Below are positions 19,443 through 28,891 of a DNA stretch of 62,270 nucleotides, one piece after another (position 1 is the first letter of the stretch; each line of letters begins with the position of its first letter). Position numbers and translations under genes: made by a program. The notes under the pieces are model-generated. The model was not told where the DNA came from. It made no database searches and saw only the letters and a list, made by a program, of their open reading frames with translations. Source of the stretch: Vampirovibrio sp. GTDB lineage: Bacteria > Cyanobacteriota > Vampirovibrionia > Vampirovibrionales > JAJTHC01. The stretch is from assembly GCA_024998755.1 (NCBI GenBank), contig JACEUU010000003.1, positions 1,355,331 to 1,417,600 on the forward strand, written 5' to 3'.

Positions 19443-20654
19443 ATGCTACCGTTCACCAACCGTCTTGATAGTTATATTGGCAAACAATTATTTGGGTTTT
19501 TAAGCATTACCTTACTGCTTATAACCTTAGTGGTTTTCTTTAGCGATACCTTGTTTGATTTCCTTCGGGAAATGCAACAGCTGGGCATTCCACTCAGTTT
19601 AGCCCTCCAGTTTTTAGCCCTCAGCTTACCAGATGCCTTGGTGTTTGCCCTAGCCCCTAGCGTCTTTTTAACGTGCTTGCTTATTTACAACCAACTGAAT
19701 AGCCAGTTTGAATTAGTGGCGTTAAGAATGGTCGGCATCAGCTTGGGGCGGTTAGTTCGCCCAGCCTTGGTGTTGGGGTGCTTTATGGCATTGGTTACCG
19801 TTTGGCTGATGAATACCGTCGTGCCAGATTGTCATCGGCAGTTGGAATTCATGAAAAAGCAGATGATGGAAACTTCTCGGTTAACGTTGGGCAAGAATGG
19901 ATTAACCATTCCCATTTACGGCGATTTACAAAGCGATAGCGAAAAGAAAAAAGCCGATGAAAAATACGATGCGATGGGCGTAAAAATTGAAAAACCCCTT
20001 CGGTTGGAAAAACTGCTTTATGCGGAATTGGCTTCTCCTGAAGCACTCCAGAATGTAACGTATTTAGATGTTAGCGACCCGAAACAGGTGCAACTACTTC
20101 AAGCGGCTTCCGCCAAACCCACCCAAGAAACGTGGATTATGAATGATGTGCAATCTTACATCCTCAATAAAGAAAAGCAAACCTTAGTGCATAGCCACTT
20201 AGGGCGAATGTCTCGGCAATACTTGCTAAACCCTGTTGAACAAATTGAACAAACCAAGAAGAAATTTGATTCTAAAGGGCTTAATTTTTTGGAACTACAA
20301 GCTTATTTAAAGAAAAATGCGGCTGAAAAAGATTTACCCCGAAAACTATACCTAAAATTGTGGGATTTTTGGGTTCAGCCCCTCAGTTGTATTGCGTTGG
20401 CGTTGTTAGCGTTACCGCTTTCTTTAGCACCGCCTAGGCAAGCCCAACAACGAGGCTTTGTATACGGTATTTTCGTGTTGTTTTTGTTGTTTTTGGGCAA
20501 GGCTATTTTTACTTCGTTAGGGACAGGGGGCGTGCTTCAAAAAACCTTTCATATTACTAATAACATGGCGATGGGGATTGCTGGTTTTTTGCCCATTTTA
20601 GTCTTGCTACTGTTAGCGTTATTCCTATTACAACGAAAATCAAAAGTGCTGTAA
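19443..20654 (+). CDS. LptF/LptG (YjgP/YjgQ) family permease
   Basis: The protein has 403 residues. Three membrane segments at the N-terminus (about 16-36, 50-75, 98-125) and three at the C-terminus (about 310-395) flank a periplasmic beta domain. This is the layout of LptF and LptG, which with LptB extract lipopolysaccharide from the inner membrane. The opening LDSYIGKQLFGFLSITLLLI is typical. Only one such gene is in the window, and single LptF/G-type genes are common in cyanobacteria-like lineages. A TPR protein gene follows after 19 bases. Confidence 0.85.
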   Translation: MLPFTNRLDSYIGKQLFGFLSITLLLITLVVFFSDTLFDFLREMQQLGIPLSLALQFLALSLPDALVFALAPSVFLTCLLIYNQLNSQFELVALRMVGISLGRLVRPALVLGCFMALVTVWLMNTVVPDCHRQLEFMKKQMMETSRLTLGKNGLTIPIYGDLQSDSEKKKADEKYDAMGVKIEKPLRLEKLLYAELASPEALQNVTYLDVSDPKQVQLLQAASAKPTQETWIMNDVQSYILNKEKQTLVHSHLGRMSRQYLLNPVEQIEQTKKKFDSKGLNFLELQAYLKKNAAEKDLPRKLYLKLWDFWVQPLSCIALALLALPLSLAPPRQAQQRGFVYGIFVLFLLFLGKAIFTSLGTGGVLQKTFHITNNMAMGIAGFLPILVLLLLALFLLQRKSKVL

Positions 20655-20673
20655 AAAAGATGGGGCTATTAAG

Positions 20674-21429
20674 ATGAAAAAAATATCTGTAGCATTTGTT
20701 CTATTATGTCTAGTATGTTGTTCTTCTATATATACTGTAGAAGCTAAAAAATTTCTTAAATCACCTCAAAAAACAGAGGCATCGCCCACAGCCGAACCGA
20801 CCCTTTCCCCTTTTGAAGTGTACAACGAAGGCGTTAAGCTATTACTGGCTGCCCAAACCGAACAACAACGGGGCGAAACAGACCAAGCCGAAGTATTATT
20901 TCAACGAGCAGAACAAGCCTTTAGCTTGGCACTAAAATCATCGAACCCCAAATTAGTTGAAGCCCAAAGCAACTTAGGGTATGTACAATTGTACCGAAAA
21001 CTTTACCCCCAAGCCGTTAAACAATTCAAACTTGCCCTCAAGCTAAACCCCACCCACCCCGAAAGCCTTTCAGGCTTAGCTATGGCTTACGTTCAGCAAC
21101 AGCAGGCGAAAAAAGCCCTTCCCCTATTTGAACAATTAACCCAGCTAGACCCTAAAAACCCCAGCTATTGGTTTAACTTGGGTAGTACCGCCCAATGCTT
21201 AAATTTAGCCAATCAAGCAGAATTAGCCTATAAAGAAGTGTTAAAATTTGCACCCAAGCATCAATCTGCTGTGTTTAACCTTGCCACATTAAAAGACAAT
21301 ACGTTAAACTATAAAGAAGCACTCGCCCTATATGCGTGGTGTATTAACATGGATGCTAGTTCCTTAATTGGGTTAGAAGCGTTAAAACGCAGTGCCCAAC
21401 TAAAAGAAGCTCTGAAAAAGACTCCATAA
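20674..21429 (+). CDS. Exported TPR-repeat protein
   Basis: The protein has 251 residues. Residues 1-24 form a signal peptide (VAFVLLCLVCCSSIYTVEA); its internal Cys pair is not a clear lipobox. From about residue 90 there are four TPR units, with AQSNLGYVQLYRKLYPQAV and repeated LNPTHPE / LDPKNPS turns. It probably serves as a periplasmic scaffold. It lies 19 bases downstream of the LptF/G-type permease and is likely co-transcribed. Confidence 0.8.
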   Translation: MKKISVAFVLLCLVCCSSIYTVEAKKFLKSPQKTEASPTAEPTLSPFEVYNEGVKLLLAAQTEQQRGETDQAEVLFQRAEQAFSLALKSSNPKLVEAQSNLGYVQLYRKLYPQAVKQFKLALKLNPTHPESLSGLAMAYVQQQQAKKALPLFEQLTQLDPKNPSYWFNLGSTAQCLNLANQAELAYKEVLKFAPKHQSAVFNLATLKDNTLNYKEALALYAWCINMDASSLIGLEALKRSAQLKEALKKTP

Positions 21430-21454
21430 GGCGTGCTAACCCCGAGGCGGGAGT

Positions 21455-21605
21455 GATTGCTCAGCAATCAACATTCCTCTTGGTATCTTCTACCTTCGGT
21501 AGACTGATTCCAAAGGAATCAACAAATCCTTATGTACTTCTTTGTACACTCCGGTTTTCCGTTCCTCGTGCCTCGTTATCTCATCCTTCTGAAACCTTTT
21601 CAGAA
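21455..21605. repeat. Train of five micro-hairpins between the TPR gene and the GGDEF gene
   Basis: Successive small hairpins are seen: GATTGC-TCA-GCAATC (21455-21469), TCTACC-TTC-GGTAGA (21489-21503), GATTCC-AAA-GGAATC (21506-21520), TGTAC with GTACA (21533-21548) and TTCTGAAA-CCT-TTTCAGAA (21587-21605). Words of this train (ACCTTCGGTAGA, GAATCAA, TATGTACTTCT) occur in reverse orientation inside the element at 4583-4823. Confidence 0.65.
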
Positions 21606-21676
21606 CTTCTTAAAAACTGAGCTGAAATCCGCCCAACCTTAATTTGTTTTAAACAAAAAGGGGAGATTTTTTATTG

Positions 21677-22822
21677 ATGATGACTGCTGTTACACCTGTT
21701 GGTTTATCCAATCAAAAAGCTTGGTTAAGTTGCATTAGTCTGCAATTAATGGCGGGCTTACTGGCTCTCTTTTCGTTTGCGCCTTCTGCATTACTGATGG
21801 GTATCGGTATTGGGTTAAGTTTGGCTATCTTCGTTGTTCTAACACTTAGTATGGTTCGTTCGTTTCGAGTTTCACTTCACAACAAGGTGCACCCTTATAA
21901 AAACTGGCTCGTTTCAGGGTGGTTTGTGGGTAGCTTGTTGATGGTTGCCATCCACCCAGCCTTGCTGGTGGTAGGGCTATTTCCCCTTGTTCAGTTTCAA
22001 CGCTTTTTACCCAAGTTCAACCTTTCGCAAGTGCCTTGGCTGGTTGGGGCAGCTTCCGTTGTGCTAGTTGGGCTTTCAGCTTGGCAATTAAAAATCAACC
22101 CATCTAGTATTAAACTACTGGCTTATGGGGTGAATACGGCTCTTTGGATGAGCAGTTTTATACCGTTATTAATTACTTACGCTTTAACGCAAGTGCATTT
22201 ACGCACCCTACTTGAAGTACAAAATGGGCAATTGCTTCAACAATCGACCCTTGCGTTGACAGATGCCCTAACGGGGCTGGGGAACAGGCGATATTTTGAT
22301 GAAACCTTGACCCGAGAAATGGCTCGTACTAAGCGTAATGCGTCTCCGCTTTCGTTGGTGTTACTGGATATTGATTTTTTCAAGAAAATAAACGATGTTT
22401 ATGGGCATACAACGGGTGATACAGTATTGAAGGAATTAGCCATTTTAATTGCAACCAATTTACGCCAATGTGATTGGATTGCTAGATATGGTGGGGAAGA
22501 ATACGCCTTAATTTTGCCAGATACGCCTTGTTTGGAGGCGTTGAAATTGTTAGAACGCCTTCGGCTATTAGTGGAAAAGCATGTGTTTGATAGAGACCAT
22601 TCCCCCATGAAAGTAACCGTTAGCTTAGGTATTACGCAGTATGATGTGAAACGCCACACCTTAGAAAGCTTTGTTGCAGAAGCGGATACAGCCCTTTATG
22701 AAGCTAAACACCATGGTAGAAACCAAGTGCGGGTTTATGGGCTAGGGGCTGCTGGCGATACGTTGATTAGCCCGCAAGTATTGATTGAGTCAAGGCACAC
22801 CAGCCTTTACACGATGGGTTAA
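21677..22822 (+). CDS. Membrane diguanylate cyclase (GGDEF domain)
   Basis: The protein has 381 residues. About six hydrophobic segments (residues 15-175) are followed by a GGDEF domain with DALTGLGNRRYFDETL and the active-site RYGGEEYALIL. GGEEY is a functional variant for making cyclic di-GMP. I see no EAL domain and no clear RxxD inhibitory site. Two tandem ATGs at 21677-21682 follow a GGGAGA with good spacing. A TTG just before them is unlikely to be used. The last bases overlap the end of a convergent small gene. Confidence 0.85.
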   Translation: MMTAVTPVGLSNQKAWLSCISLQLMAGLLALFSFAPSALLMGIGIGLSLAIFVVLTLSMVRSFRVSLHNKVHPYKNWLVSGWFVGSLLMVAIHPALLVVGLFPLVQFQRFLPKFNLSQVPWLVGAASVVLVGLSAWQLKINPSSIKLLAYGVNTALWMSSFIPLLITYALTQVHLRTLLEVQNGQLLQQSTLALTDALTGLGNRRYFDETLTREMARTKRNASPLSLVLLDIDFFKKINDVYGHTTGDTVLKELAILIATNLRQCDWIARYGGEEYALILPDTPCLEALKLLERLRLLVEKHVFDRDHSPMKVTVSLGITQYDVKRHTLESFVAEADTALYEAKHHGRNQVRVYGLGAAGDTLISPQVLIESRHTSLYTMG

Positions 22823-23160
22823 GAAATAATATTTTTGATTGCTTGACGTGCGAAAATGGAGTCAACGGTTTGATTTGTTACTTGCTGGACAATTGCAGGT
22901 GGGTGATGAATTGACTCTAGCGTCATTCTTGTCAGCAGTTCTGGATTCATAGGATTACTACTTAAGTCTAAGACACCAGTGGCAACTACTTTCACCCCTT
23001 TAGGAATACCGCTAAAAAAGTTACCTAGATGATCAATAGCTGAAGGCGGAATATCCGCAACTGTTTGCCAAGGCATCTTCGCTAAATCATCACCTATTTT
23101 TGGAGCAACATTTTTTGCTCCACCAGTCAAAAACTTACCTACCGAACCAATATTCATCAT
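22819..23160 (-). CDS. Small hypothetical protein, convergent with the GGDEF gene
   Basis: This 113-residue protein begins at two tandem ATGs (23160-23155). The frame runs open to 23223, but the extension crosses a repeat fragment and is probably not coding. It has no recognised domain or signal peptide; a Gly/Lys-rich start is followed by amphipathic stretches. Its stop overlaps the end of the diguanylate cyclase gene by four bases, tail to tail. Confidence 0.5.
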   Translation of the reverse strand: MMNIGSVGKFLTGGAKNVAPKIGDDLAKMPWQTVADIPPSAIDHLGNFFSGIPKGVKVVATGVLDLSSNPMNPELLTRMTLESIHHPPAIVQQVTNQTVDSIFARQAIKNIIS

Positions 23161-23203
23161 TATTACCCCTGTTTTAATAGTTCCCCTATATAAAAAACAC
23201 ATC

Positions 23204-23227
23204 GTCATGTTGAGCGAATGCAAAATA
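23204..23227. repeat. Fragment of the GTCATGTTGAGCGAATGC repeat
   Basis: The stretch is nearly identical to the left arm of the hairpin at 7625-7696, but the right arm is missing. It lies in the leader region of the small gene at 22819-23160. Confidence 0.5.
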
Positions 23228-23316
23228 GCCCCTAATACCCATTTAACCCTATTAAAATTTAAACTAGCTTTACTAGCATAAAACCACTTTGTTCAGTTTT
23301 TTATGCTAGCCATTCG

Positions 23317-23760
23317 TTAAGAAATAAACAATTCCATGTTGTAATGCCCCATGAATGAGTCGCCAGACCACAATTCATACAACAAATCTATCACGCCACC
23401 TTCGGGGGTCAACGCATAATCTAGCCGATTGGTATAACTTCTTAGCAACAGCAAAGACCCCTCGTAAAAATACTGAACGGCGTACCATTCACCTTCCGCA
23501 AAGTTTTGCCGTGTATGGGTTTCACCTATTTGCACTCTGGTCATCAAGTTATTGGAGAATTTAATAGTGGTCGTCATTTTTTTATCGTTTAAAAACGTAT
23601 CAAACGCCACTAAAAACGTGTCGTCATCCACTTGAAACAACGACCCGCCTGAAAGTTCTTCAATGGTTTGCACCGTGCCATTGAGGGTATGGGTATAGGT
23701 GGCTTCAATTGAAACTAATTTTCTGCCGTTACGGCGCTGAATATCACTCATCATCATCAT
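23317..23760 (-). CDS. DUF1934 (YwiB-like) beta-barrel protein
   Basis: The protein has 147 residues. The pattern ELSGGSLFQVDDDTFLVAF, then GETHTRQNFAEGEW and a terminal EGGVIDLLYELWSGDSFMGH, fits the DUF1934 calycin-like barrel family. Its function is not established. The start has four tandem ATGs and no recognisable Shine-Dalgarno within 20 bases. Confidence 0.6.
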   Translation of the reverse strand: MMMMSDIQRRNGRKLVSIEATYTHTLNGTVQTIEELSGGSLFQVDDDTFLVAFDTFLNDKKMTTTIKFSNNLMTRVQIGETHTRQNFAEGEWYAVQYFYEGSLLLLRSYTNRLDYALTPEGGVIDLLYELWSGDSFMGHYNMELFIS

Positions 23761-23929
23761 GGCTAAACAGTACTTTCATCAAGGCTATCAATCATTCATT
23801 AATCAAGAGAAAACATCCATCACAAGTAACACTTTTTGAGTTTCGCAAACCGAGGCATCGCAAACGTCCATCTTCGCAAACCAGAACACAAAAAACTATA
23901 GTTTAAATTGTAATAACAAGCGGATAACG

Positions 23930-24472
23930 TTATTTATGGTATGGTTCGTTGTTAAGAATGCGAAAAGCACGGTAAACCTGCTCTGCCCAAACCAACCTAA
24001 CCATTGGGTGTGGAAACGTAAGGGTTGAAAGTGAAACCTGCCAGTGTGATTGGTCTATCACCCTGGTAGCTAGCCCTAACGGACCCCCTACAATCCATAT
24101 CATACGGGTTTGGTTGCGGTTTACACATCCTCTGCTTGTTTGGTTTCCTGCATTGACGGCAGGATGTCGTTGCCATAGTTCTTGGGCAAACTGTTGGCTT
24201 GTATACCCGCTTCCCCGTTCGCTTAACGCTACCCAATAGGCGTCTTCAGGCAAATAGGCTAAAATCCGTTCAGCCTCTTTCTGCTTGATTTTTTCGTCCG
24301 TCATCCCCTGCTTGATGGGTTCTTCTGCTAGTTCGGTAATCATCACCTTACAGTAGGGCGAAAGTCGTTTGATGTATTCCGCCACGCCTTCATGAATGTA
24401 GCTGAATTGATTTTTCAATTTCCCTACAACCAGTAATTCAATTGTTACACCCGCACACCGCATCATCATCAT
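23930..24472 (-). CDS. rlmH: 23S rRNA (pseudouridine-1915-N3)-methyltransferase RlmH
   Basis: The protein has 180 residues, a little longer than most RlmH proteins because of an insert around residues 100-117. SPOUT-class motifs are clear: WIVGGPLGLATRV (SAM knot) and the signature STLTFPHPMVRLVWAEQVYR, ending in NNEPYHK. It methylates a pseudouridine in helix 69 of 23S rRNA. It starts with four tandem ATGs nine bases after the trmFO stop, with no clear Shine-Dalgarno. Translation by coupling is therefore likely. Confidence 0.92.
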   Translation of the reverse strand: MMMMRCAGVTIELLVVGKLKNQFSYIHEGVAEYIKRLSPYCKVMITELAEEPIKQGMTDEKIKQKEAERILAYLPEDAYWVALSERGSGYTSQQFAQELWQRHPAVNAGNQTSRGCVNRNQTRMIWIVGGPLGLATRVIDQSHWQVSLSTLTFPHPMVRLVWAEQVYRAFRILNNEPYHK

Positions 24473-24481
24473 GATTAATTA

Positions 24482-25939
24482 TTAAACTTCCACCAGAACG
24501 GGTGCATCCAAGTCATCAAACACCTTCAAAGCGGTAGTTTGCAACGTAACACCTTTCTCCGCAAAGGGACGGGTTAATTCAGGCAAAAATGCCTTCATCG
24601 CTTTTAAAGCCCTTGCTTTATGATGCCCTGCTCGTTCTTTTTTAACTTTCACCCGAAAGCCTAATTCTGGCAAAATGCCCCAGTTGCTGTTAATCGGCTG
24701 GAAATTCTTGCCCACGGCTTCTTCTCGGGTAATGTAATGCAACAAACTACCCAACATCGTTTCCCTCGGCAACGCTAGGGGGGCTTCCCCTTCTAATTGC
24801 CTAGCTATGTTGAGTGCCGCCACCAAGCCCGTAGCGATACTTTCCGTATAGCCTTCGGTGCCAGTCAATTGTCCTGCAAGCATCAAATTAGGCATTACTT
24901 TGAATTGAAGCGTCGGCAACAACACTTCAGGACTATGAAAATAGGTGTTACGGTGCATTACACCATACCGAACAACTTCCGCTGCTTCCAAACCGGGTAT
25001 CAGCTTGAGCAATTCTTTTTGTTCGCCCCATTTTAGATTGGTTTGAAAACCCACCAAATTGTAGAGCGTCCCTTCAGCATTATCTTGCCGAAGTTGCACC
25101 ACGGCATGCGGTTTTTCATCGGGCTTGTGTGGATTTTCCAACCCAACAGGCTTCATAGGACCATACCGCAACGTATCCACCCCTCTGGAAGCAATCACTT
25201 CAACAGGCATACAGCTTTCAAAAAACGACGCTTTTTCCGCCTCTTCAAAACTTTTCAACGGAATTTTTTCCGCATTGGTTAGAAACGCATAAAATGCCTC
25301 ATATTGGGCTTGGTTCATGGGGCAGTTAATATAGCTAGCCTCATCCCCTTCACCCAGAGTTTTACCGAGTGTTTTGTTATATCTATCTTGAAAAAACGCC
25401 ACTTCAAAATTAACGGAATCTTTCATCACGATGGGGGCAGCCGCGTCAAAAAAGTACAAATTCCCTCTGTTAAGCAACTGCCCCATAGCTTTTACTAGGG
25501 GTTCGGTGGTTATTGGGCCTGTAGCCAACAGCGTAAAGCGAGTATCAGTAGGAAGTGCCGTTATTTCACTGCCGATAAAGTCAATATTGGGGTGGTTTTG
25601 AATACGGTGCGTTACGAGGGCGGAAAATTTATCTCGGTCTACGGCTAGGGCTTGCCCTGCGGGTACGGCACAATCGGTGGCTATGCCCAAAAGTTGACAC
25701 CCTAGCAGTGCCATTTCTCGTTTAAGCAAGCCACTGGCGGCTTCGCCCATAGAACCAAAACTGTTGGAACATACGATTTCGGCTAAATCATTGCTATGGT
25801 GTGCAGGGGAACGCTTTTCGGGTTTAAGGTCATATAACCGTACTTGGTAGCCACGGTCTGCTAGTTGCAGGGCGGCTTCTGTGCCTGCTAGCCCACCGCC
25901 AATAATGGCAACATCGGCTGGTTTGAGGGTACTGCTCAT
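24482..25939 (-). CDS. trmFO: Folate/FAD-dependent tRNA (uracil-54-C5)-methyltransferase TrmFO
   Basis: The protein has 485 residues. The N-terminal FAD motif is IIGGGLAGTEAALQLADRG, followed by HHSNDLAEIVCSNSFGS and ASGLLKREM. The central CPMNQAQYEAFY and C-terminal QLTGTEGYTESIATG are family signatures. It makes T54 of tRNA using methylene-tetrahydrofolate. rlmH follows in the same operon. The gene is divergent from the amidase gene at 26090. Confidence 0.95.
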   Translation of the reverse strand: MSSTLKPADVAIIGGGLAGTEAALQLADRGYQVRLYDLKPEKRSPAHHSNDLAEIVCSNSFGSMGEAASGLLKREMALLGCQLLGIATDCAVPAGQALAVDRDKFSALVTHRIQNHPNIDFIGSEITALPTDTRFTLLATGPITTEPLVKAMGQLLNRGNLYFFDAAAPIVMKDSVNFEVAFFQDRYNKTLGKTLGEGDEASYINCPMNQAQYEAFYAFLTNAEKIPLKSFEEAEKASFFESCMPVEVIASRGVDTLRYGPMKPVGLENPHKPDEKPHAVVQLRQDNAEGTLYNLVGFQTNLKWGEQKELLKLIPGLEAAEVVRYGVMHRNTYFHSPEVLLPTLQFKVMPNLMLAGQLTGTEGYTESIATGLVAALNIARQLEGEAPLALPRETMLGSLLHYITREEAVGKNFQPINSNWGILPELGFRVKVKKERAGHHKARALKAMKAFLPELTRPFAEKGVTLQTTALKVFDDLDAPVLVEV

Positions 25940-26002
25940 GGTTAGTGGGTTTCCTTGTGAACGAAAGAGAAAAAAAACTACCTTCTATTCAACCATGAAC
26001 AC

Positions 26003-26031
26003 CGTTGTTTTTCTAGCTAGGCAAAACAACG
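26003..26031. promoter_or_regulatory. Perfect palindrome between divergent trmFO and amidase genes
   Basis: CGTTGTTTT and AAAACAACG form a perfect 9-bp inverted repeat around an 11-base centre containing CTAGCTAG. It lies 64 bases from trmFO and 59 bases from the amidase start. It could be an operator or an RNA hairpin; nothing in the sequence decides which. Confidence 0.35.
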
Positions 26032-26089
26032 ATGTTTGAGGCATAATAGAAGTAGTTGTTTATTTTTTGATACTGTAAAGGATTCCTCA

Positions 26090-28108
26090 ATGGCGTTCCA
26101 GTCTACTGCTTCTACACCTAAAATGGCTTTACTAACCTTGATTGCCTTTACATGCCTTCTGCCTAATTATGTCTTTGCAGATTCTTTAGAAGCAGGGTTA
26201 TTAAATGCCCAACCCACTGCCGTTTCAACCAAAACGATTGTAACCAGTAGTAACTCAACAATCATACCTGCAGAAAGCTATAGCCTAGCTGCAACCACTT
26301 CTACCCCAGCACTATGGGAATTAACCAATGAAGGGCTTGCGTTGCAACCTTCGCAATTTTTAAAAGCCAGTAGTTCCGTCCGGTTTTTAGCCCACCCTAT
26401 TCCTAAAACCAACCAACTGGTCATTGAATTCCCCAATGCGGAACTAAAACCAACCCTTCCCACTAAAGTTTTAACCGGTAGCGTTAATCAAAATGGGATT
26501 CAAACCGTGGCTATTTCATCACACAAAGGTAGTTTAGTTAATTCCGTTCGGGTGGTAATTAATTACGCCCCTTCGGTTTCTGTAGAAAAACTGCTACCCA
26601 CCAAAACCACCACCCAAAGCCTGCTTGTACCGTTTCCTATTTTAGCCAGTAGCAATACCAGCCACAACACAACAGGTACTATTCAAGGTACTTCTGTTGT
26701 GCCTTACCAATTCAGAAAAACCCCTACCTCGCCCGCTACCGAAACACCTGCTGTTACTGTTAATACGTCAGTTTCAGTCCAAGCAACCGCACTAGCTGAT
26801 GAACCGAAAGTACCACTGAAAGGGTTAGAAGTGGAAGCAGAATTTTTACTGCTGAAACCTGAGGAAGGGGCTGGTTTACTGAAAGTAAAAAACCAGTTTT
26901 ATTTGGAAAAGCCTAATCGGTTTGTCGTGGATTTAGAACCTGCCGTTTTAAGCGGAGATTTATTTACCAGCGAAGGATCACCCACCGGTAAAGCCCCCAC
27001 CAGTGGTGTAACGGAATGGAACGGTTGGACTGTTAGGCTTTCGCAAAATACCCCCAGCATTGTTCGGTTAGTGATTGAAACGGAAGGCAATAAAAACTTC
27101 AAATTATTGGAAGGGTCTCCGCAAGCACCACAGGCGTTTAGAAATGCCTTGGTTGTACAACCCACTTCGGGAATTAAACGCCCCACAACCCAAGTATCTA
27201 TTGCTAAAGGCAATTTAACGCAAGTTTATTTTTCGCCCCCCACCAGTAAGGGAGCGGTTAAAATGCGGTTAGAAGCTTCTGTGCCTGTAGAATACAAGCT
27301 AACTAACGAAACGGGTAACCGCCTAGTGCTTAGTTTGCCCAATATTGCCCCACCAGAAAGTGGGGGTGTACAACAATTTGATGTGAAAAGTTTTCCATAT
27401 TTGAAGGCGTTAAGCCATGTAGCTGCCGTTAAAGGCAGTGCGTTGGTGATAGATTTTGTCCAACCCGTAAAGGATTTACGCTCGTTACCCTTTACCGCTC
27501 AACGAGCATTAGAACTGAGCTTTTTAGTCCCTAGTAGCCCCTCTTCTATTACGGCTAGCATCCGCAACCCCAAAGGACGCATTGTGGTAGATGCTGGGCA
27601 TGGTGGCAAAGACCAAGGCTCTAGCAGAGCGGGCGTTTTGGAAAAAGATCTGAATTTGGCATGTGCCACCTACTTGGTGGATGCCTTAAAACGACGGGGT
27701 TTGGAAGTGTATACCACTCGCACAACGGATAAATTCCTTGAACTACGAGAAATTTCCGCCATTGCGAATAAATATGACCCTGATTTGTTTGTTTCTATTC
27801 ACCACAATGCCAGTACAGACCCTTCAATTGCAGGGTTAGAAACCTACTATTACCACTACCCTAGTGTGGCTTTAGCCAAAGCGGTTCATGCCTCGTTGGT
27901 AGGGGCGTTGCCTATAAAAGATAGGGGTGTACGGCGGGCACAATTTTATGTGATTAACCATACCACCGCACCTGCCATTTTGGTGGAATTGGGGTATCTG
28001 TCCAACGCGGGTGAACGGGCGGAAGTGAACACCACTGCTCGGCAAAAGAAATCCGCTGAAGCGGTTGCTGATGGTATTGTGGAATACCTCCGCCAGTTAA
28101 AGCGGTAG
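26090..28108 (+). CDS. AMIN-domain N-acetylmuramoyl-L-alanine amidase
   Basis: The protein has 672 residues from ATG 26090, which has AAAGGA seven bases upstream. A signal peptide (to about residue 33, ending NYVFA) comes first, then a Thr/Ser-rich region and AMIN-like beta domains (about 235-320 and 355-470). Residues 485-672 are an Amidase_3 catalytic domain. Its zinc ligands are in VVDAGHGGKDQG and VSIHHNAS, and the catalytic Glu is in PAILVELGYLSN. It cleaves the amide bond between MurNAc and the peptide stem in the periplasm, typically during cell separation. The AMIN region would target it to peptidoglycan or septal sites. Confidence 0.9.
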   Translation: MAFQSTASTPKMALLTLIAFTCLLPNYVFADSLEAGLLNAQPTAVSTKTIVTSSNSTIIPAESYSLAATTSTPALWELTNEGLALQPSQFLKASSSVRFLAHPIPKTNQLVIEFPNAELKPTLPTKVLTGSVNQNGIQTVAISSHKGSLVNSVRVVINYAPSVSVEKLLPTKTTTQSLLVPFPILASSNTSHNTTGTIQGTSVVPYQFRKTPTSPATETPAVTVNTSVSVQATALADEPKVPLKGLEVEAEFLLLKPEEGAGLLKVKNQFYLEKPNRFVVDLEPAVLSGDLFTSEGSPTGKAPTSGVTEWNGWTVRLSQNTPSIVRLVIETEGNKNFKLLEGSPQAPQAFRNALVVQPTSGIKRPTTQVSIAKGNLTQVYFSPPTSKGAVKMRLEASVPVEYKLTNETGNRLVLSLPNIAPPESGGVQQFDVKSFPYLKALSHVAAVKGSALVIDFVQPVKDLRSLPFTAQRALELSFLVPSSPSSITASIRNPKGRIVVDAGHGGKDQGSSRAGVLEKDLNLACATYLVDALKRRGLEVYTTRTTDKFLELREISAIANKYDPDLFVSIHHNASTDPSIAGLETYYYHYPSVALAKAVHASLVGALPIKDRGVRRAQFYVINHTTAPAILVELGYLSNAGERAEVNTTARQKKSAEAVADGIVEYLRQLKR

Positions 28109-28136
28109 GTTTCAATTTTCAAAAAGTTACCAATCG

Positions 28137-28394
28137 TTACCAAAAGTAGGAAAACGTGGCTTTAATATGGGCGGTAATGATTTTCCTCAGCCCTGAAAGT
28201 TGCGAATCGACCGAATCCCCCGAATGCAACGCCACCACAGATGAATTTGACTGTAATTCAAAGGAATCGCCCGTACTAACGTTATTCAACCCACTTATGG
28301 CTACTGGTGTTGAAGCTCTATTTACTATAGGCCTAGGTGTAACAGCATTAACCCACGGTGTGAAACCATCAATAACCATGGGTTTTAACCCCAC
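28137..28394 (-). CDS. Possible small protein overlapping the end of the 28385-28729 gene
   Basis: An 85-codon frame opens with GTG at 28394, overlapping the last ten bases of the upstream gene. No domain is recognised. An equally long frame exists on the other strand (28156-28476), so coding is uncertain. It might be the displaced C-terminal part of the upstream gene after a frameshift. Confidence 0.25.
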   Translation of the reverse strand: MGLKPMVIDGFTPWVNAVTPRPIVNRASTPVAISGLNNVSTGDSFELQSNSSVVALHSGDSVDSQLSGLRKIITAHIKATFSYFW

Positions 28395-28729
28395 GCCGAA
28401 AACGTACGACCATTACCACCCCCGTGAACATCTTGTCTTCCCACATTACCAATATTTGCCACTGGGCGTGGAGTAGAATTCCCCCGCTGATTATTTTGCC
28501 TATCGCCACTAAAAGCAGATTGACTAGGATTTAGCCCACTAATAAAATTAGTTGTACCATCTATATTGATTAATGTTAATTGTGGCTTACTGATAGAAGT
28601 GAAAACACCCTTAGGCATCAAAACAGACCCTTGTTGTTCTACAATAAACGGAACTTTTTCTTCTAAAAAAACTTCGGCATGGTTTACAATATAAAAAATA
28701 GGGGGTGGGGTATGCGGGATAAACATCAT
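28385..28729 (-). CDS. Hypothetical protein with Gly/Asn/Gln-rich tail
   Basis: This 114-residue protein starts at two tandem ATGs, with AAAGGAAA about 8 bases upstream. The first 65 residues are ordinary. The tail is polar and low-complexity, rich in Gly, Asn, Gln and Arg. No signal peptide or known domain is seen. It stands alone between the amidase and the exonuclease III genes. Confidence 0.5.
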   Translation of the reverse strand: MMFIPHTPPPIFYIVNHAEVFLEEKVPFIVEQQGSVLMPKGVFTSISKPQLTLINIDGTTNFISGLNPSQSAFSGDRQNNQRGNSTPRPVANIGNVGRQDVHGGGNGRTFSAWG

Positions 28730-28891
28730 AAGGGGTTTCCTTTAAAAAATCTGTAAGTAGAAAAAGTCATCAACCCACTATTTGAAAAAATATTAATCGT
28801 AATTACTAACCATAGTGTACAAAATACACACACCAAATGCAAGACCTAAAAGAAAATCAATTTACTAACAATAAAAATTGTTTCCAGAAGC

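Noticed and set aside
28156..28476. 106-residue frame on the plus strand after the amidase
   Set aside because: It overlaps two minus-strand frames, has no clear ribosome site and no recognised domain; the minus-strand gene at 28385-28729 has better start signals.
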